Source of the DNA: Temnothorax longispinosus
Taxonomy: Eukaryota; Arthropoda; Insecta; Hymenoptera; Formicidae
Direction: 5' to 3'
Length of the DNA stretch: 64,000 nucleotides
Assembly (NCBI RefSeq): GCF_030848805.1
Contig: NC_092367.1
Location: forward strand, 11,241,591-11,305,590
Part shown: positions 1 to 10,999 of the stretch, one piece after another
How the letters are laid out: the number at the start of each line of letters is the position of its first letter
Numbering within the stretch: the stretch's first letter is position 1
Made by a program: the position numbers and the translations under genes
The notes under the pieces: model-generated
Database searches by the model: none
The model's input: the letters and a program-made list of their open reading frames with translations, nothing else
What the model was told of the DNA's origin: nothing

Positions 1-2
1 GA

Positions 3-780
3 GGAGTAAACCGCTGCAGAGTTCCAAAAACTGCGGCGGTAACCATCACTAATTTCGACAATAAAGTCACATATGCCGACATCCTGAAAAAAGCAAGGAG
101 TAATATAACACTTGAAGATCTCGGAATTGAAAAATCGAGGATAAGGAAAGGTATCAACGGGGGTCTTATAATCGAGATTCCCGGCAGCGATGGCGCCTCT
201 AAGGCAGATGTTTCAGTCGGCAAGCTGAGGGAGGTCTTGGGTCCTACCTCCGCACGTATTTCCAGGCCAACAATCATGAGGGAGATGAGAGTCTAAAACT
301 TGGATGACTCGATCTCCCCTTCGGAAGTGATTAATTCGATCGCTATTGCGGGCGATTGCGACAAGGGGGACATCAGTCTAAGCCAATTTTGAAGTATGTC
401 TAGCGGTTTATTCTCCGTATGGGCTAAATGCCCGCTTGCGGCTGGAGATAGTGCTGCTTCGTCGGGAAAACTCAGAATAGGTAGCGCGCATAGAACTGTT
501 GGAGGTGCGCCCAGTTCAATGCTTTAAATGCTGAAGATTCGGTCACGTGCGTACAACGTACACCTTTCCAGAGGACAAAACGAGTAATTGTTTTAAATGC
601 GGTGAAAGGGGACATCAGATCGGAACTTGCAAGGCAGATCCCCGTTGCGTGATCTGTAAGGATGCCGGTAGACCTCATAACCATAGGCTGGGTTCTTTCC
701 CTGGATGTACAGAGAGGGACCCTAATTCCGGAAATGGGTCTAAGAATAGACCTATTGCTGGCAATGGCGCCCAAACATGA
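3..780 (+). pseudogene. R1-type ORF1 (Gag) remnant
   Basis: The third frame reads through a Gag-like segment including YADILKKARS and LEDLGIEKSRIR to a TAA at 294-296, beyond which NLDDSISPSEVINS continues the family pattern, so that stop is a mutation. After a damaged stretch, a first knuckle (CFKC then a stop and GH) has lost its last cysteine. Two intact ones follow at about 592-690, including CFKCGERGHQIGTC. It would have packaged the element RNA. The copy lacks its start and cannot make a full protein. Confidence 0.75.
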
Positions 781-3700
781 CAGTTTATTCAAATTAACTT
801 AAACAAAAGCAGGGAGGCGCAGGACCTCCTCGTTCAGCATTCTGAGGAGTTGAGGGCCGCGGTATGCGTGGTATCTAAGCCTGCCCGCATGCCCGGCTCC
901 CAACAATGGTTTTGTAGCCGAAACGGCTTGGCTGCGATTTATATCAACACCCGCATCGCAAGATACCCTGCGGTTATGGTTGCTCAGGGCGAAGGCTCAG
1001 TCCTTGTTAGGTATGGAGGCGTTTTTATCGCATCGTGCTATGTATCGCCTAATGTGGGCGCTAGAGAATACGCAGGATTTTTAGATGAGTTGTCTGTTAC
1101 ATGCTCGGGCACCCCTGATTGCAGAAAACTACTTGTATGTGGAGATTTCAATGCGCACTCTCAATATTTGAGATCAAACTCAACGAATTTTAAAGGTGAT
1201 CTGCTCGAGGATTGGGCTGCGCAACTAGATTTACGTCTGGTGAACACCGGGAATACCCATACGTTCGTTGGCCACCAAGGATCCTCGATCGTAGATTTGA
1301 CGTGGGCTTTGCCTGATTTGATCAACAAAATCGGGGACTGGTCCGTAAGAAAGGACATAGAACCTCTCTCGGACCACTCATATATCACATTCCGGCTTTC
1401 TGCTTTTCGTCGCGGAACCCAACAACCTCATCTTTTAACAAATTCTCCACGCTGGAATTTCCGCAATGCAGATGCTTCGTTATTCAAGGAATCGATGGAA
1501 TGGACTTGTGCCGTCACTCCGAAGGACGAGGCGTACATGATTGATGCGAAGCCAGATCGATGGATTCACCGATGTGTGAGTGACGCTTGTCACGCTGCGG
1601 TTCCCCGTGTTAGTCCACACGGAAGGGGCCCGCAAGCTTACTGGTGGAGCGCGGATATTGCCGCATTGCGGGCGGAGGCAATCGGGGCAAGGCGAGCTTG
1701 GACTCGTGGACGCGTCAGGGATGCACGTGACGTCTCCGATCGCAAGAGATCTGCTTATATCAGCGCTAATATAGTCCTGAAAAATGCCATCAGGAAATCC
1801 AAGTCTAACGCATGGCAGGAACTCATTGGCACTCTGAACGAGGACCCCTGGGGCCTGCCTTATAAGATCGTGCTAAACAAGCTGCGCAGATCCACCCCTG
1901 GCCTTACTGTCACTTTGGAGCCGGACGTGCTTGGTACTCTGTTAGATAAGTTATTCCCTCCGGGCGCCTCTCTTACTCCATCGGATCTTGGGGACTGTGG
2001 GGAGGGACGTTTCCCGGTCTCAGTAGACAAAGTTAAAGAGGCTATCGTGGCCAAGAAGAACTCGGGAACGGCCCCCGGTCCTGACGGGTTCAAGGCCACC
2101 GTGTTAAAGATGATGCCTCCTTCTATGATCTCGCGTCTTGTTTAAACTTTCAATATCTACTTGAAATACGGCATCTTCCCCCCTAGCTGGAAAACGGCCG
2201 ACCTAATTCTTATACCTAAGCGAGGCTGTGCTGGGGGAAGTCCCGAAAGCACGCCCGATTTGTTTATTAAATAAAGTTGGCAAAACCTTTGAGCGAGTAA
2301 TTGCAAATCGACTAACGGAATACATGGACGAAAATCCGAGCGCAAATCTCTCGAACAATCAATTCGGATTTAGGATTTAGGATTTAGGGCTCGATCGACT
2401 ACCGACGCGCTTTGTTTAGTTAAGGACATCATTACTGAAGCGCGTAAGAACGGCAAAGTGGCTATGGCATACTCCGTGGACATCGAGAACGCGTGCAACT
2501 CGGTTAAATTGCCGGCAATAAGGAGAGCTATGCGCAGCAGAGGTTTCCCGCGGTATCTGATACGAATTGTGGAGGCCTACCTGTGTTGCAGGAAGGTTAG
2601 ATACCGGACCTCGGATGGGAGACGTCGCGTTAGAATGGTTAATAGGGAAGTCCCGCAGAGTTCTGTATTGGGCCCCCTGTTATGGAACCTGGCATTCGAC
2701 TGCGTGCTGAGAACCCTGCTTCCGGATAACTGCCATATAGTCTGCTACGCAGATGATACTCTGTTAATTGTTGTCGGAGACAACTTTGAAGCTGTGCGCA
2801 TCTCAGCGATTGAATGTCTAGAACGGATACTTATCCAGATCCGCAGATATCCAGCACCTTGGGTTTGAATGTGTCTTGGACTAAGTCGGAAGCAATATTT
2901 TTTGGCAAATGTCCCAGGGATGCTTTTATTGAAATTGAAGGCCACAAAACTTACTTTTCTAAGACTATGAAATACCTTGGGGTATTCATCGATTGGAGGT
3001 GGTCCTTCGCTCATCATTTCTCCCAAGTGACGACTAAGATCTCCAGGACCAGCAGGGCTCTTTGCGGGGTCCTTCCCAACCTGCGGGGCCCTGTCGAGAG
3101 CAAGAGACAACTGTATTTCAAAGTAGTAACATCCATTATTCTATATGCAGCACCTGTTTGGAGCGAAGAGCTCCTTGCTTCGCATAATCAACAGCGGATC
3201 TTGAACAGGGCACTCCGTCTCACAGCGACACGAACAATAATGGCATATAGGACAGTCTCCTATGAGGCTGCCACTTTGTTAGCTAGGGTACCACCAATAC
3301 ACTTATACGCAGATTATTGTCGTCGCGTTTATCTTAGTTTATGTGAGATGAGGGAGTCGGGTACGTTTACCCCCGACTCTCCTGCGGAGGTTCGCGCAGA
3401 AGAGGAGCTGAACCTTAGAAGGCGGTGGGCCATGCATATCCGATCTGAGCAACTCTCGAAAAGAAGGACCATGGAGGCTATAGCTCCCAATTTTGATGCG
3501 TGGCTCAACAGGTCCGTCGGCTTTCTTTCCTTTCGCACGACCCAACTACTGACGGGACACGGGTGGTTCGGCTCCTACTTATACCGGATTGAAAAGGAGG
3601 AGACGCCTGTCTGCAGGTATTGCGACTTGGCCGAGGATACGGCGGAGCCCACTTTGGCGATCTGTGGTTTTTGGAGGCTGGAGAAGGGTGAATTGACCGC

Positions 3701-3923
3701 GGTGGTCGGCCAGGACCTCCGCGATCTGGCGGAGACAACCACAGCCAGGGAGAGGTCCTGGCCGACCACCGCGGTCAATTCACCCCTCTCCAGTCTCCAA
3801 AAACCACGCGGTTCACAAGCGGCGTGGAGTGCCTTCTCCACATATGCGGATATGCGGAGAGGGTCTTATCCGGAAAGGAGGAAGATAAGAAGCGTAGACA
3901 ACGGGGCCTCCTTGATCGGATGA
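781..3923 (+). pseudogene. R1-type ORF2: endonuclease and reverse transcriptase, broken
   Basis: The endonuclease part shows VCGDFNAHS near 1136 and LSDHSYITF near 1372. The RT part has NSGTAPGPDGF near 2062, a motif A variant SVDIENACNS near 2470, PQSSVLGPLLWN (usual PQGS) near 2650 and CYADD at 2745-2759. Stops or frame changes occur at 2143, near 2240, near 2385 and near 2830. In the C-terminal finger, C-x2-C (CRYC) is followed by a proline where a histidine is usual. A 144-bp inverted duplication at 3664-3807 scrambles the end of the protein. Confidence 0.8.
3664..3807 (+). repeat. Inverted duplication inside R1 ORF2
   Basis: About 55 bases (3664-3718) reappear as a nearly exact reverse complement at 3753-3807, separated by 34 bases. 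Because the arm encodes the conserved GELTAVVGQDL segment, the reverse copy is an internal duplication of the element rather than an inserted foldback. Confidence 0.85.
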
Positions 3924-4261
3924 TCGGAGGTGTGATGCCGGGGAACCCATAATGCGTCTCTGCGTTTCTGCTATGTATAGATCTCCCTAGACTCTTAAGT
4001 GCGGACTTAGTATATGCGTTATTATTATTAAAACTATGGGATATTGGGGTCCGCCATTGGTGCCCCTCCCGGCCCGCGAGTATTTTGGTCTTAAATGGCC
4101 TCATTTCTTGTGTCCGCAGCGTCGCTTCTGGCTTCCTCCTGGGGTCCGATGCATCGTTGGTGCGATGCTCCCGGATCCCTAGGGGGTTTTGGTGGCCCGG
4201 GGGTGGTCGGTGTTCGTCGTCTCCCTGGTGCCCTGTCGGGCTCCGCCGCGTGACACTTTGT

Positions 4262-4425
4262 TTCCTGTTTTATAGAGCTCTCTCTCTCATCTTTTCGGGT
4301 AGACGAAAATATATCTTTTTATAGTTATCTTTTCAGCTAGACGAAAAGATGTCTAAAAGACATCTTTCCGACTACACAAAAAGTCGACTGTTTAACTGAA
4401 CAAAAAGTCGTCTAAAAGGTGTCTT
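4262..4425. repeat. Palindromic AGATGTCT/AGACATCT iteron repeat
   Basis: Contains GATGTCTAAAAGACATC, a self-complementary block, and several related GTCTAAAAG/CGACTTTTTG words. The same motif set recurs at 6221-6418. Confidence 0.6.
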
Positions 4426-5180
4426 ACATGATTCTTTTTCTAATACGCATGCGCAAGTTATGGAACAGCCACCTAACCTAAAAGTAGGATTGACTTAAGG
4501 CCCGGGTACATAGAAAAACTTAAGTAGTAAGCTTTTAGGCTTTGAAGCGTTGAAAAATTAAAGTAGCGTTCGCAGCAGAGAAAGCAGCTCAATGAGCATT
4601 TAGTGATTATTGTTCCTGATTAGTATATATTATACGTTCTTCTGGATCTATCAAAGACCTAAAAAAATGGCCGCAAGGGGAAGTGATCCGCGCAATTCCT
4701 TGGGCCTAACGCACCTACGGCATTACCGAGTTCAAGACACCGCGGACATACACGTACAATTATACATACACACATACACTTACACATGCTCGAGTTTGAA
4801 GTCTTACGAGTTTACGAGTTTGCGAGTTTACGAAAGTCTACCATACTACGCCATTTCACAGACGAATTGAATAATGGCCGATGCAAACCAAGAAGGAAAT
4901 CGCTAGTGCCAATAACCAGAAAAAGAAGAAAGCCTAAAAAAATACTCCAAATCACAGAGCGCTCATTGATCTGCTTTCTTTGCTAAACATGACCAAAAAT
5001 TTTTCAACGGAGCGGACGTCGCAAATTAACGCTAAACAAATCCCTTTGCGATCTCGCTTTTAATCGTGACGCTATATCATAAGACTAGAGCTTATTGCGT
5101 AAAATATATGTTATAACATGGGTTGATTCACATGATGTGTTATTGTACGTGCAATCTATATAAAAGTGACTATATTGAGT
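4426..5180. other. No recognisable gene or repeat boundary
   Basis: The short reading frames here show no family resemblance. The tract around 4780-4840 has a short TACGAGTTT repetition. I see nothing else to annotate. Confidence 0.4.
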
Positions 5181-6083
5181 ATGTTTCCATCAAGGATTAG
5201 AATCGGGTCAGAGTCGGATCAGACAGAGTCAAATTGGGCGCTCTTGCCCCAGTGGAAACACCAAACTCGAATCTGGGTAGCGCTCATGTAACTTTTTTCT
5301 TAGAGCGGAAACGTGAAAAGTGAAAAGTTTCATGTAACTATCTCTTTCTATTGGTATTGAATAAAAAGAGATAAACTTTTCACCTTTCACGTTTCCGTCC
5401 TAGGGGAAAAAATATCGATGCCTTAAACCCTACCCAACAAAATTTTAAGATAAGGTCCAAATGAGATTCGGTGGAAACATCGACATATAGTATAGCTATA
5501 GTATAGCTAGATATAGTATAGACTACGCAATCTTTACATAAAAGCCTTTAAAAAGTGTCCGGTAGAATTGACCTCTACCTTGTTCCCTTTTTGTCTATAT
5601 ACTATTGGATAAAATGAGACAGCTTGACCTCTACCAGTCTATACTATCTCTTTTCTTCCACCGGTGTGAGTCACTGGTCATATTTTTCTATACCTGAGCG
5701 CAGTCCATACTTATATATCAATGAGTGGAAACGACAAGAGTCGAGTTACTGTAGTGTTGCCAACGGGACAACCTTTGTGCTGATTTTTGTCGCCGATCTT
5801 GAAATAAAAAATAATTTCTGCATATTAATTTCTGCATATTACTTGGTACTGTAAAGTTAACATTATTGTTCTCAGATCCATGATATTTTATGATGTTCTT
5901 AGTCGCATAATCTTAATATCAGGCTACCTGTTGTATACAGCTGATATTTTGCACAGCTGGTTACGTTCAACCTTGCCGCAACCCTGGTGTAACTCTGATC
6001 CGGTGGAAATAGATAAACCAACCTGACTCTAACCCGACTCTGACTCGACTCTGACCCGATTCTAACCCTCGGTGGAATACCCA
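5181..6083. repeat. Foldback cluster ending in GACTCTGAC minisatellite arms
   Basis: A TTAGAATCGGGTCAGAGTCG block near 5197 is matched as a reverse complement near 6035-6065, where GACTCT-type words are repeated. GTGGAAAC words recur at 5252, 5473 and 6003, suggesting two adjoining or nested elements with similar ends. An inner perfect-looking hairpin at 5303-5395 (GCGGAAACGTGAAAAGTG and its complement) lies in the left half. Confidence 0.55.
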
Positions 6084-6220
6084 TTAAAATATAAAATTTT
6101 TTCGTTGCAATAAAATATTTTTTGAAATTATAACTAAGTTTTATTAACATAAACTTTTCATTCATAAACTAAATTTATATAAAATATAAAGAACGAAAAC
6201 ATGTCCACAATATTATTTTA

Positions 6221-6418
6221 AAAGACGACTAAAAGATGTCTAATATCGGATGTCTTTTAGTCATCTTATAAGTTTTGGCTATAAGACAACATTTAGTGGG
6301 ACGTAAGTCATCTTTTAGTTATCTTTCAGTCAACTTTAAGCTCTAAAGACGAAAAGACATCTAAACCAAAAATTTGTCATCTTTTAGTCATTTTTTAGAC
6401 ATCTTTGTGCTGTCTGGG
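6221..6418. mobile_element. Foldback/iteron element, right end GCTGTCTGGG
   Basis: Carries about ten GATGTCTTTTAG or complementary words and ends TTTGTGCTGTCTGGG at 6418, the same terminus (CCCAGACAGCACAAA read inward) as the element nested at 27651-28341. The left end was not located. Confidence 0.5.
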
Positions 6419-6446
6419 ATCACTACCAGAGGCCGCGAACTCTTGG

Positions 6447-6943
6447 TGTTCATGGCAGAAAGCGAAAGTCAATAATGCTTTGGCAAATTATAAGCATAAA
6501 CCAGCTCTAAAAAAAATAATGTAATTATCCTCACTCCAATTTACACGGATTTGAGTGATAAAGAACTCTTAAAAAGATGTTTGAGTGGTTTCACTCAAAA
6601 TAATAACGAGAGTTTTAACGCTCTTGTTTGGAAATATGCTCCGAAAAACACTTCAGACAAAGCTAAAATTGTTAAACTGGTGTTTTATTTAGCTACAATC
6701 CAGTTTAACGAAGGGTGCACTAAATTATTGAAAGTATTGGAAGTTCTAAAGGTAAAAATTGGACAACAAACAGCCGAATACGATAAGCAGAACGCGTTCC
6801 GTACTTTCGCTGCTGAGCGAAAAACAAAAGCAGTGACGCATGACGCTAGGCTTCAACTTAGACGTACTTTAAATAAACAGGAGGATGCTGAACATGATTT
6901 TGCAGACTTATTTTATGGTTCTGGAGTAGATGCGCTATGGTAA
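6447..6943 (+). pseudogene. Mutator-like transposase-derived protein, C-terminal remnant
   Basis: One frame reads CSWQKAKVNNALANYKHKPA, shifts near 6520, and continues TPIYTDLSDKELLKRCLSG, TQNNNESFNALVW and FNEGC. The run of a C-W cluster, then DLS-x-ELL-x-RCL-x-G-x-TQN-x-NES-x-N, is characteristic of the C-terminal half of insect Mutator-like transposase domain proteins. The N-terminal half and catalytic residues are missing. It most likely entered as an internally rearranged transposon. Function is unlikely because of the shift and truncation. Confidence 0.6.
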
Positions 6944-7396
6944 GTAAAAAACGCTACGCTTACGAACTTTACGATAAATGTAGTTCAGGCTTAATGGCTA
7001 CTGTAGATGAGAGATAACATAAATAAGTCGTCTTAAAACTTTAAATGTATTTTTCTCAAAACAAGATTTTTTTAAACTGGGCACACTCATAACTCAATGA
7101 ATTTTCAACGAATACATTCAAAATTTTTTGTGAAGGCTTATAATTAGATTATCTTCAGTTGCACGTACTGAATTTTCGATTGAACGATTTGTTGTTTTTT
7201 GCTTCTTGATAGAGGAAGCTTTGTTTTCGTAAATTTCGTATATGAACCTTTAATTGCGTATAAAGTTGGGTCTAATCAATCAAATTTAAAAGAATTATAT
7301 ATGAAATAGGGGTAAAAAAAACCAAAGAAAAAATTGTTTTTTGAGTTTTTGATGCTAATATGTTCAGTGTTCTAAAATGTCTCTTAAAAAAATGTC

Positions 7397-7450
7397 CGTG
7401 TGTGTGTGTGTGTGTGTGCGTGTGCGTGTCGTGTGCGTGTGCGTGTGTGT
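7397..7450. repeat. (GT)n microsatellite after AATGTCCGTG
   Basis: A GT-rich tract with GC interruptions begins directly after AATGTCCGTG, the same junction as at 18812 and 34971. Confidence 0.9.
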
Positions 7451-8072
7451 ACAAATTTGATGTCCGTGGTTGCTCTAACTTCCACAAATTTTAAGATATC
7501 GGTCTTAATTTTTTTTTTTATGTAAAGTATCATTAAAGGAAGGTTGGTATTAAATTTGGTGGTGATCGGTAAAGGGGTTCTTTCTTTAAAAAATTTTGAA
7601 TTTTTGGAGAAATGTCCGTGGCTGCTCTAACTTCCGCAAATTTTGAGATATCGGACTACTTTTAATTCTATTATATTCTTCAGTCTTTTTCACCCCTATT
7701 TCATATATAATTCTTTAAGATTTGATTTATTAGATCCAGCTTTATACGCGATCAAAGGTCCATTATTTTTTTAGAAATGTCTGTGATAGCTATAACTTCC
7801 GCAAATTTGGAGATATCGGGCTATTTCTAATTCTATTATTTTCTTCGGTCTTTTCTACCCTTATTTCATATATACTTATTTATAGGATTTGATTGATTAG
7901 ACCCAGCTTTATACACGATTAAAGGTCCATATGCGAAGTCCATATATGGACCATGTAGCTTGAACTCCCAAAGTCAACATCGATTTGACATTGCATCAAT
8001 TGTAAAACCTCACTTGTGTTACTAAGCTAAACTTTTTTCAATTTATAAAAAGGTTAAATTTAAAATTAAAAA

Positions 8073-8330
8073 AAGTGTGAAAATATTAGAAACTTGCACA
8101 TTTGCTTCTTCATCATTACAGATCGCTACCATTGCTCCTATTTTATTTTGCTCATAAAGCTTCCTCTATGAGAAAGCCAAACTAATAAATACTAATAATT
8201 ATGCATCAAATAAAATACAAGCTTCCTCATAATCATAGAAGAGCTTTGTGAGCGAAATAATATAGGAGCAATGATAGCGATCTGTAATGATGAAGAAGCA
8301 ATTTGCCTAATTTGCACACTTTTTTACGTT
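8073..8330. repeat. Foldback with CTTCCTCAT arms, copy 1
   Basis: Arms read inward from AGTGTG(C)AAA...CTTGCACAT through ATCGCTACCATTGCTCCTAT to GCTTCCTC, and the complement returns at the right. Copies 2 and 3 are at 17258-17506 and 44212-44436. Confidence 0.8.
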
Positions 8331-8656
8331 AAAAAACAAATCAAATGTTCACTGATTTTTGGAACGTTCTTTTTTTCGTTCGTCATTTTGTAACAAATTA
8401 TTATTTTTTTTAATCCGTATGTTTCAGTTTCCGTTGGTCCGCTACATATATGTGCCCGTTTGACATAATTTTTTCTAGGCGGCTCACACTATTGGCTATT
8501 GTAGCTATAAATATTAATATCTTTTTACGAAAATTTTACAAAAAGTAGTTCAAATTATGTACTTTGTGATGTTAATAAAGTAATTTGAAAAAAAAATTAT
8601 TTGCCAGCAAAAAAATCTTTAAAAATAGTCTTTTTTTAAGCTGACTGGTTTCCCCC
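8331..8656. other. AT-rich spacer, no feature recognised
   Basis: AT-rich with homopolymer runs. I found no coding or paired-repeat structure. Confidence 0.4.
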
Positions 8657-8755
8657 CTTAAGATGCTAATACGGCTCTGTGATTGGTTTATGATATCTTA
8701 AGATTGTACTTAAGATGGCCTTAAATATGTATAAGAAACGGCTATTAATATCGAC
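8657..8755. repeat. Half copy of the TTAAGATGCTAATACGG foldback
   Basis: TTAAGATGCTAATACGGCTC and the following ~80 bases match one arm plus the loop of the complete foldback at 54613-54750. Confidence 0.65.
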
Positions 8756-8759
8756 TTAA

Positions 8760-10010
8760 GGGGGGACTCTACTGTAATAAATCAAAAAAATCGATTTTTT
8801 GCATAAATAAATAGTATAAGGTTTCAAGAACATATTCCCAAAGCGTTATCGTCGAATTCGTAAAATTGACGAAACTACAGCTCCTTTTAGTGAGGCGCGC
8901 GGAGAATCGATACGCAGCAGGCGGTACAGAATCCGTACCTGCCTCGCAGTTTAGGCGGTAAACCTAAACTTATCTGCTTAGATTCTCAACAATAAGGTTT
9001 CGTATAAATCTGCGATTGTGTTAAGTATATTTTTGTGTGTATATGTATGTGTGTATTGTGTGTGCAAAACAAGCGGAGCTTGGAAAGCACCAAAAAAGCT
9101 CGAACAACCAAGAAAATGATGAAAACTGCTAAATAAGAATTTTTTGAGGAAGAAGAAGTAATTTTATATGAGCCCGGAATAGCGGATTGACCATTATTTA
9201 ATTGTAAATATCGTGGAAACATCAAAAATTTCATTTCTTTATTCAACTACGACCCGCCATATGAAATCCGCCATTTTGAATTTTAAAAATCTGTCGAATC
9301 TGTGAAACGTCGAGTTAATGTAAGAATCTTCAATATTAAAGTCAGTTTGGTCAAAATATATAAATCTTTTTAAAAATCTGATATTAGATTCAGATTCAGC
9401 GACCTCAAAAACCTGAAATTTTCATGCATTTCTACGTGCTTTTAGCTGACAGCAACAAAATAAACTTATGCGTTTTTCTCAAAACCATTTTTTCCAACTT
9501 TGCGTACAAAATAACTCAAAAAGTAATCAATCAAATAACTTTTGTCACGCATGATTTGATTCCTTACAATTTTCTCCAGGGATTGAACCTACCGCTACAT
9601 TTTAGTGTTTATTTATAACATTTTTATCAACAATAAGATTGATTTTTTGATCGAAAAAAAATTTTCTTACGATTGCTGTAACTTCTTCAATTTTTCATAT
9701 TTTTATTTGCAAATAGGTTCAATCCCCACGTAATTGATTAAACTTTAAAGAAAATTTTTGTTTTTTGCTTTCAGATAACTCAGCTCATTGCTAAATTGTA
9801 TATACGCAGATAACCGTTGCGCTACCGACATTGTGCCACAAAATTGTACGTCAACACAATAAAAATTAATGAAATTGAAAAAAAATTTTTTTTTTTTTTT
9901 AAATGCCTCTTTATATTGCAAAGAAAATAAATCCAATATCACTTATAGTTTTTTTTTCTTAAATTCCCAAAAAATCATTATTTTTCGTCCGGCTACAGTA
10001 GAGTCCCCCC
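8760..10010. mobile_element. TTAA-target transposon, non-autonomous (piggyBac-like)
   Basis: Terminal inverted repeats GGGGGGACTCTACTGTA (8760-8776) and its exact complement (9994-10010) are flanked on both sides by TTAA (8756-8759 and 10011-10014). A TTAA duplication is the hallmark of piggyBac-type transposition. The 1.25 kb interior is AT-rich with no transposase reading frame, so this is a deletion derivative. Kolobok-type elements also use TTAA, so the superfamily is inferred. Confidence 0.8.
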
Positions 10011-10056
10011 TTAACTCATGTCAGTTTTTTTTTCTTTTTTCTTATTATATTTTATA

Positions 10057-10323
10057 GCGAATTTGATTGGACGCACTAGTGCGCCCTCAGTGCACATTAA
10101 AGCCGTCGTACACTGATTTAATTTCTAATGTTTAAAGTAAAATTCAAATATTTTGACTGATAAATGCCCAATACATATTTTACCAAATAGTACAATAAAG
10201 ATAATTGAGAATTTCGTGACTTAACCCGTTTATATTAAACATACATTTTATACGTTGATTCGTGTACAACGGCTTTAATGTGCACTGAGCCTAGTGCTCA
10301 CTGGTGTGCCCAACCGAATTCGC
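10057..10323. mobile_element. MITE with ~65 bp inverted termini next to PFAS exon 4 donor
   Basis: GCGAATTTGATTGGACGCAC at the left pairs with the complement of GGTGTGCCCAACCGAATTCGC at the right; arms continue through CAGTGCACATTAAAGCCG. TA flanks both ends. The right end leaves only 12 intron bases before exon 4. Confidence 0.8.
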
Positions 10324-10335
10324 TATTAAATTCAC

Positions 10336-10726
10336 CTGAAAGGTGCTACGCCAGTTGGAAAGTTATGCGTCTCTGCTGTAAAAATAAGATGTTGTTTGAT
10401 ATCTTCCAAGTGAAAGCCGCTGCATTCATAAGTTTTCGTAGGACGTAATATAGGAATTTTAAATCCTTCTATTGCGCTACTATTATCGCTGAATTTAATC
10501 ACATTGTTTGGATTGCTGTAATTTTGCGTATCCATAATCATATCAATTAAGGATTGTTTTTCTTCTTTGCCATCCAAAATGATACGTCCTTTAAAGAACC
10601 AGTGGCGGCTATGTTCACTATTAGATTGGGCAAGATCAAAACATTCTACACTAGTTGGATTACGTTTTAATTTTTGGAGAAATAATTCTGTATAAAAATC
10701 TAAATCCCAATCATCAAATGCCAAAC
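10336..10726 (-). CDS. PFAS: PFAS coding exon 4 (linker and start of synthetase domain)
   Basis: The exon begins after TTTATTTTTCAG and reads LAFDDWDLDFYTELF, then NPTSVECFDLAQSNSEHSRH with WFFKG, later FSDNSSAIEGF, and ends TAETHNFPTGVAPF. These are the FGAM synthase linker with its SEHSRHW block and the ETHNFP block that leads into the nucleotide-binding domain. The donor is CAG|GTGAAT. In the family the next residues are a glycine-rich segment, which is not found in the 10 kb to the left, so exon 5 must be beyond the window. Transposons sit 12 bp past the donor and 26 bp before the acceptor. Confidence 0.92.
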
Positions 10727-10904
10727 CTGAAAAATAAAATTATAGCATTATACAGTGTGTATAAAAAGTACCGGGACGGCAGTATATCTCGACAAGATGA
10801 AATTTTCTGAAAAAATGTTATATACAAAAGTTCTAGGGTTTAAAAAGATCTATTTACTGATCTTATCAGTGTGACCTTAAGTCCGGTCCATGTAAGCCCT
10901 CAAG

Positions 10905-10999
10905 TTTGCGATGGCCCTCGCGGGTGTTGACGCAATGTAATTTCTGCCCAGTGCTCTGAATATCAACGTGAAGAAATTCAAGTAAGCGCGGGTAAACGG
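10905..10999 (+). rRNA. 28S rRNA fragment, left part (pseudogene)
   Basis: TTGCGATGGCCCTCGCGGGT, then GTTGACGCAATG, TCTGCCCAGTGCTCTGAAT and AAGCGCGGGTAAACGG follow conserved 28S sequence immediately upstream of the R2 target region, with scattered transitions. It stops at AAACGG, where an insert begins. Confidence 0.85.

Larger units (their letters stand above)
1..4290 (+). mobile_element. R1-clade non-LTR retrotransposon, 5' end outside the window, degenerate
   Basis: Gag with CCHC knuckles is followed by an apurinic-type endonuclease and a reverse transcriptase, in the order and with motifs of the R1/TRAS group, then a GC-rich 3' region from 3924. Stops and frame changes interrupt both reading frames, so the copy is dead. 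It lies antisense to PFAS in intron 4. The 3' boundary near 4290 is approximate because no clear tail or target duplication was found. Confidence 0.8.
7200..8330 (-). repeat. Dispersed repeat family A, minus-oriented composite with foldback end
   Basis: Shares blocks such as TATACGCGAT-AAAGGTCCAT and TTCATATATAATTCTTTAAG with copies at 17258-17990, 18608-19290, 34760-36140 and 43985-44440. A short plus-oriented piece starts at about 7200. The right end is the foldback at 8073-8330. No protein coding was recognised. Confidence 0.7.

Noticed and set aside
8986..9618. Short reading frames inside the TTAA element as a transposase
   Set aside because: Both are short, AT-biased and without any DDE or zinc motif.
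1..10330. PFAS exon 5 and later exons within the window
   Set aside because: I looked for the glycine-rich segment that should follow APF and for other synthetase or glutaminase motifs on the minus strand and saw none.
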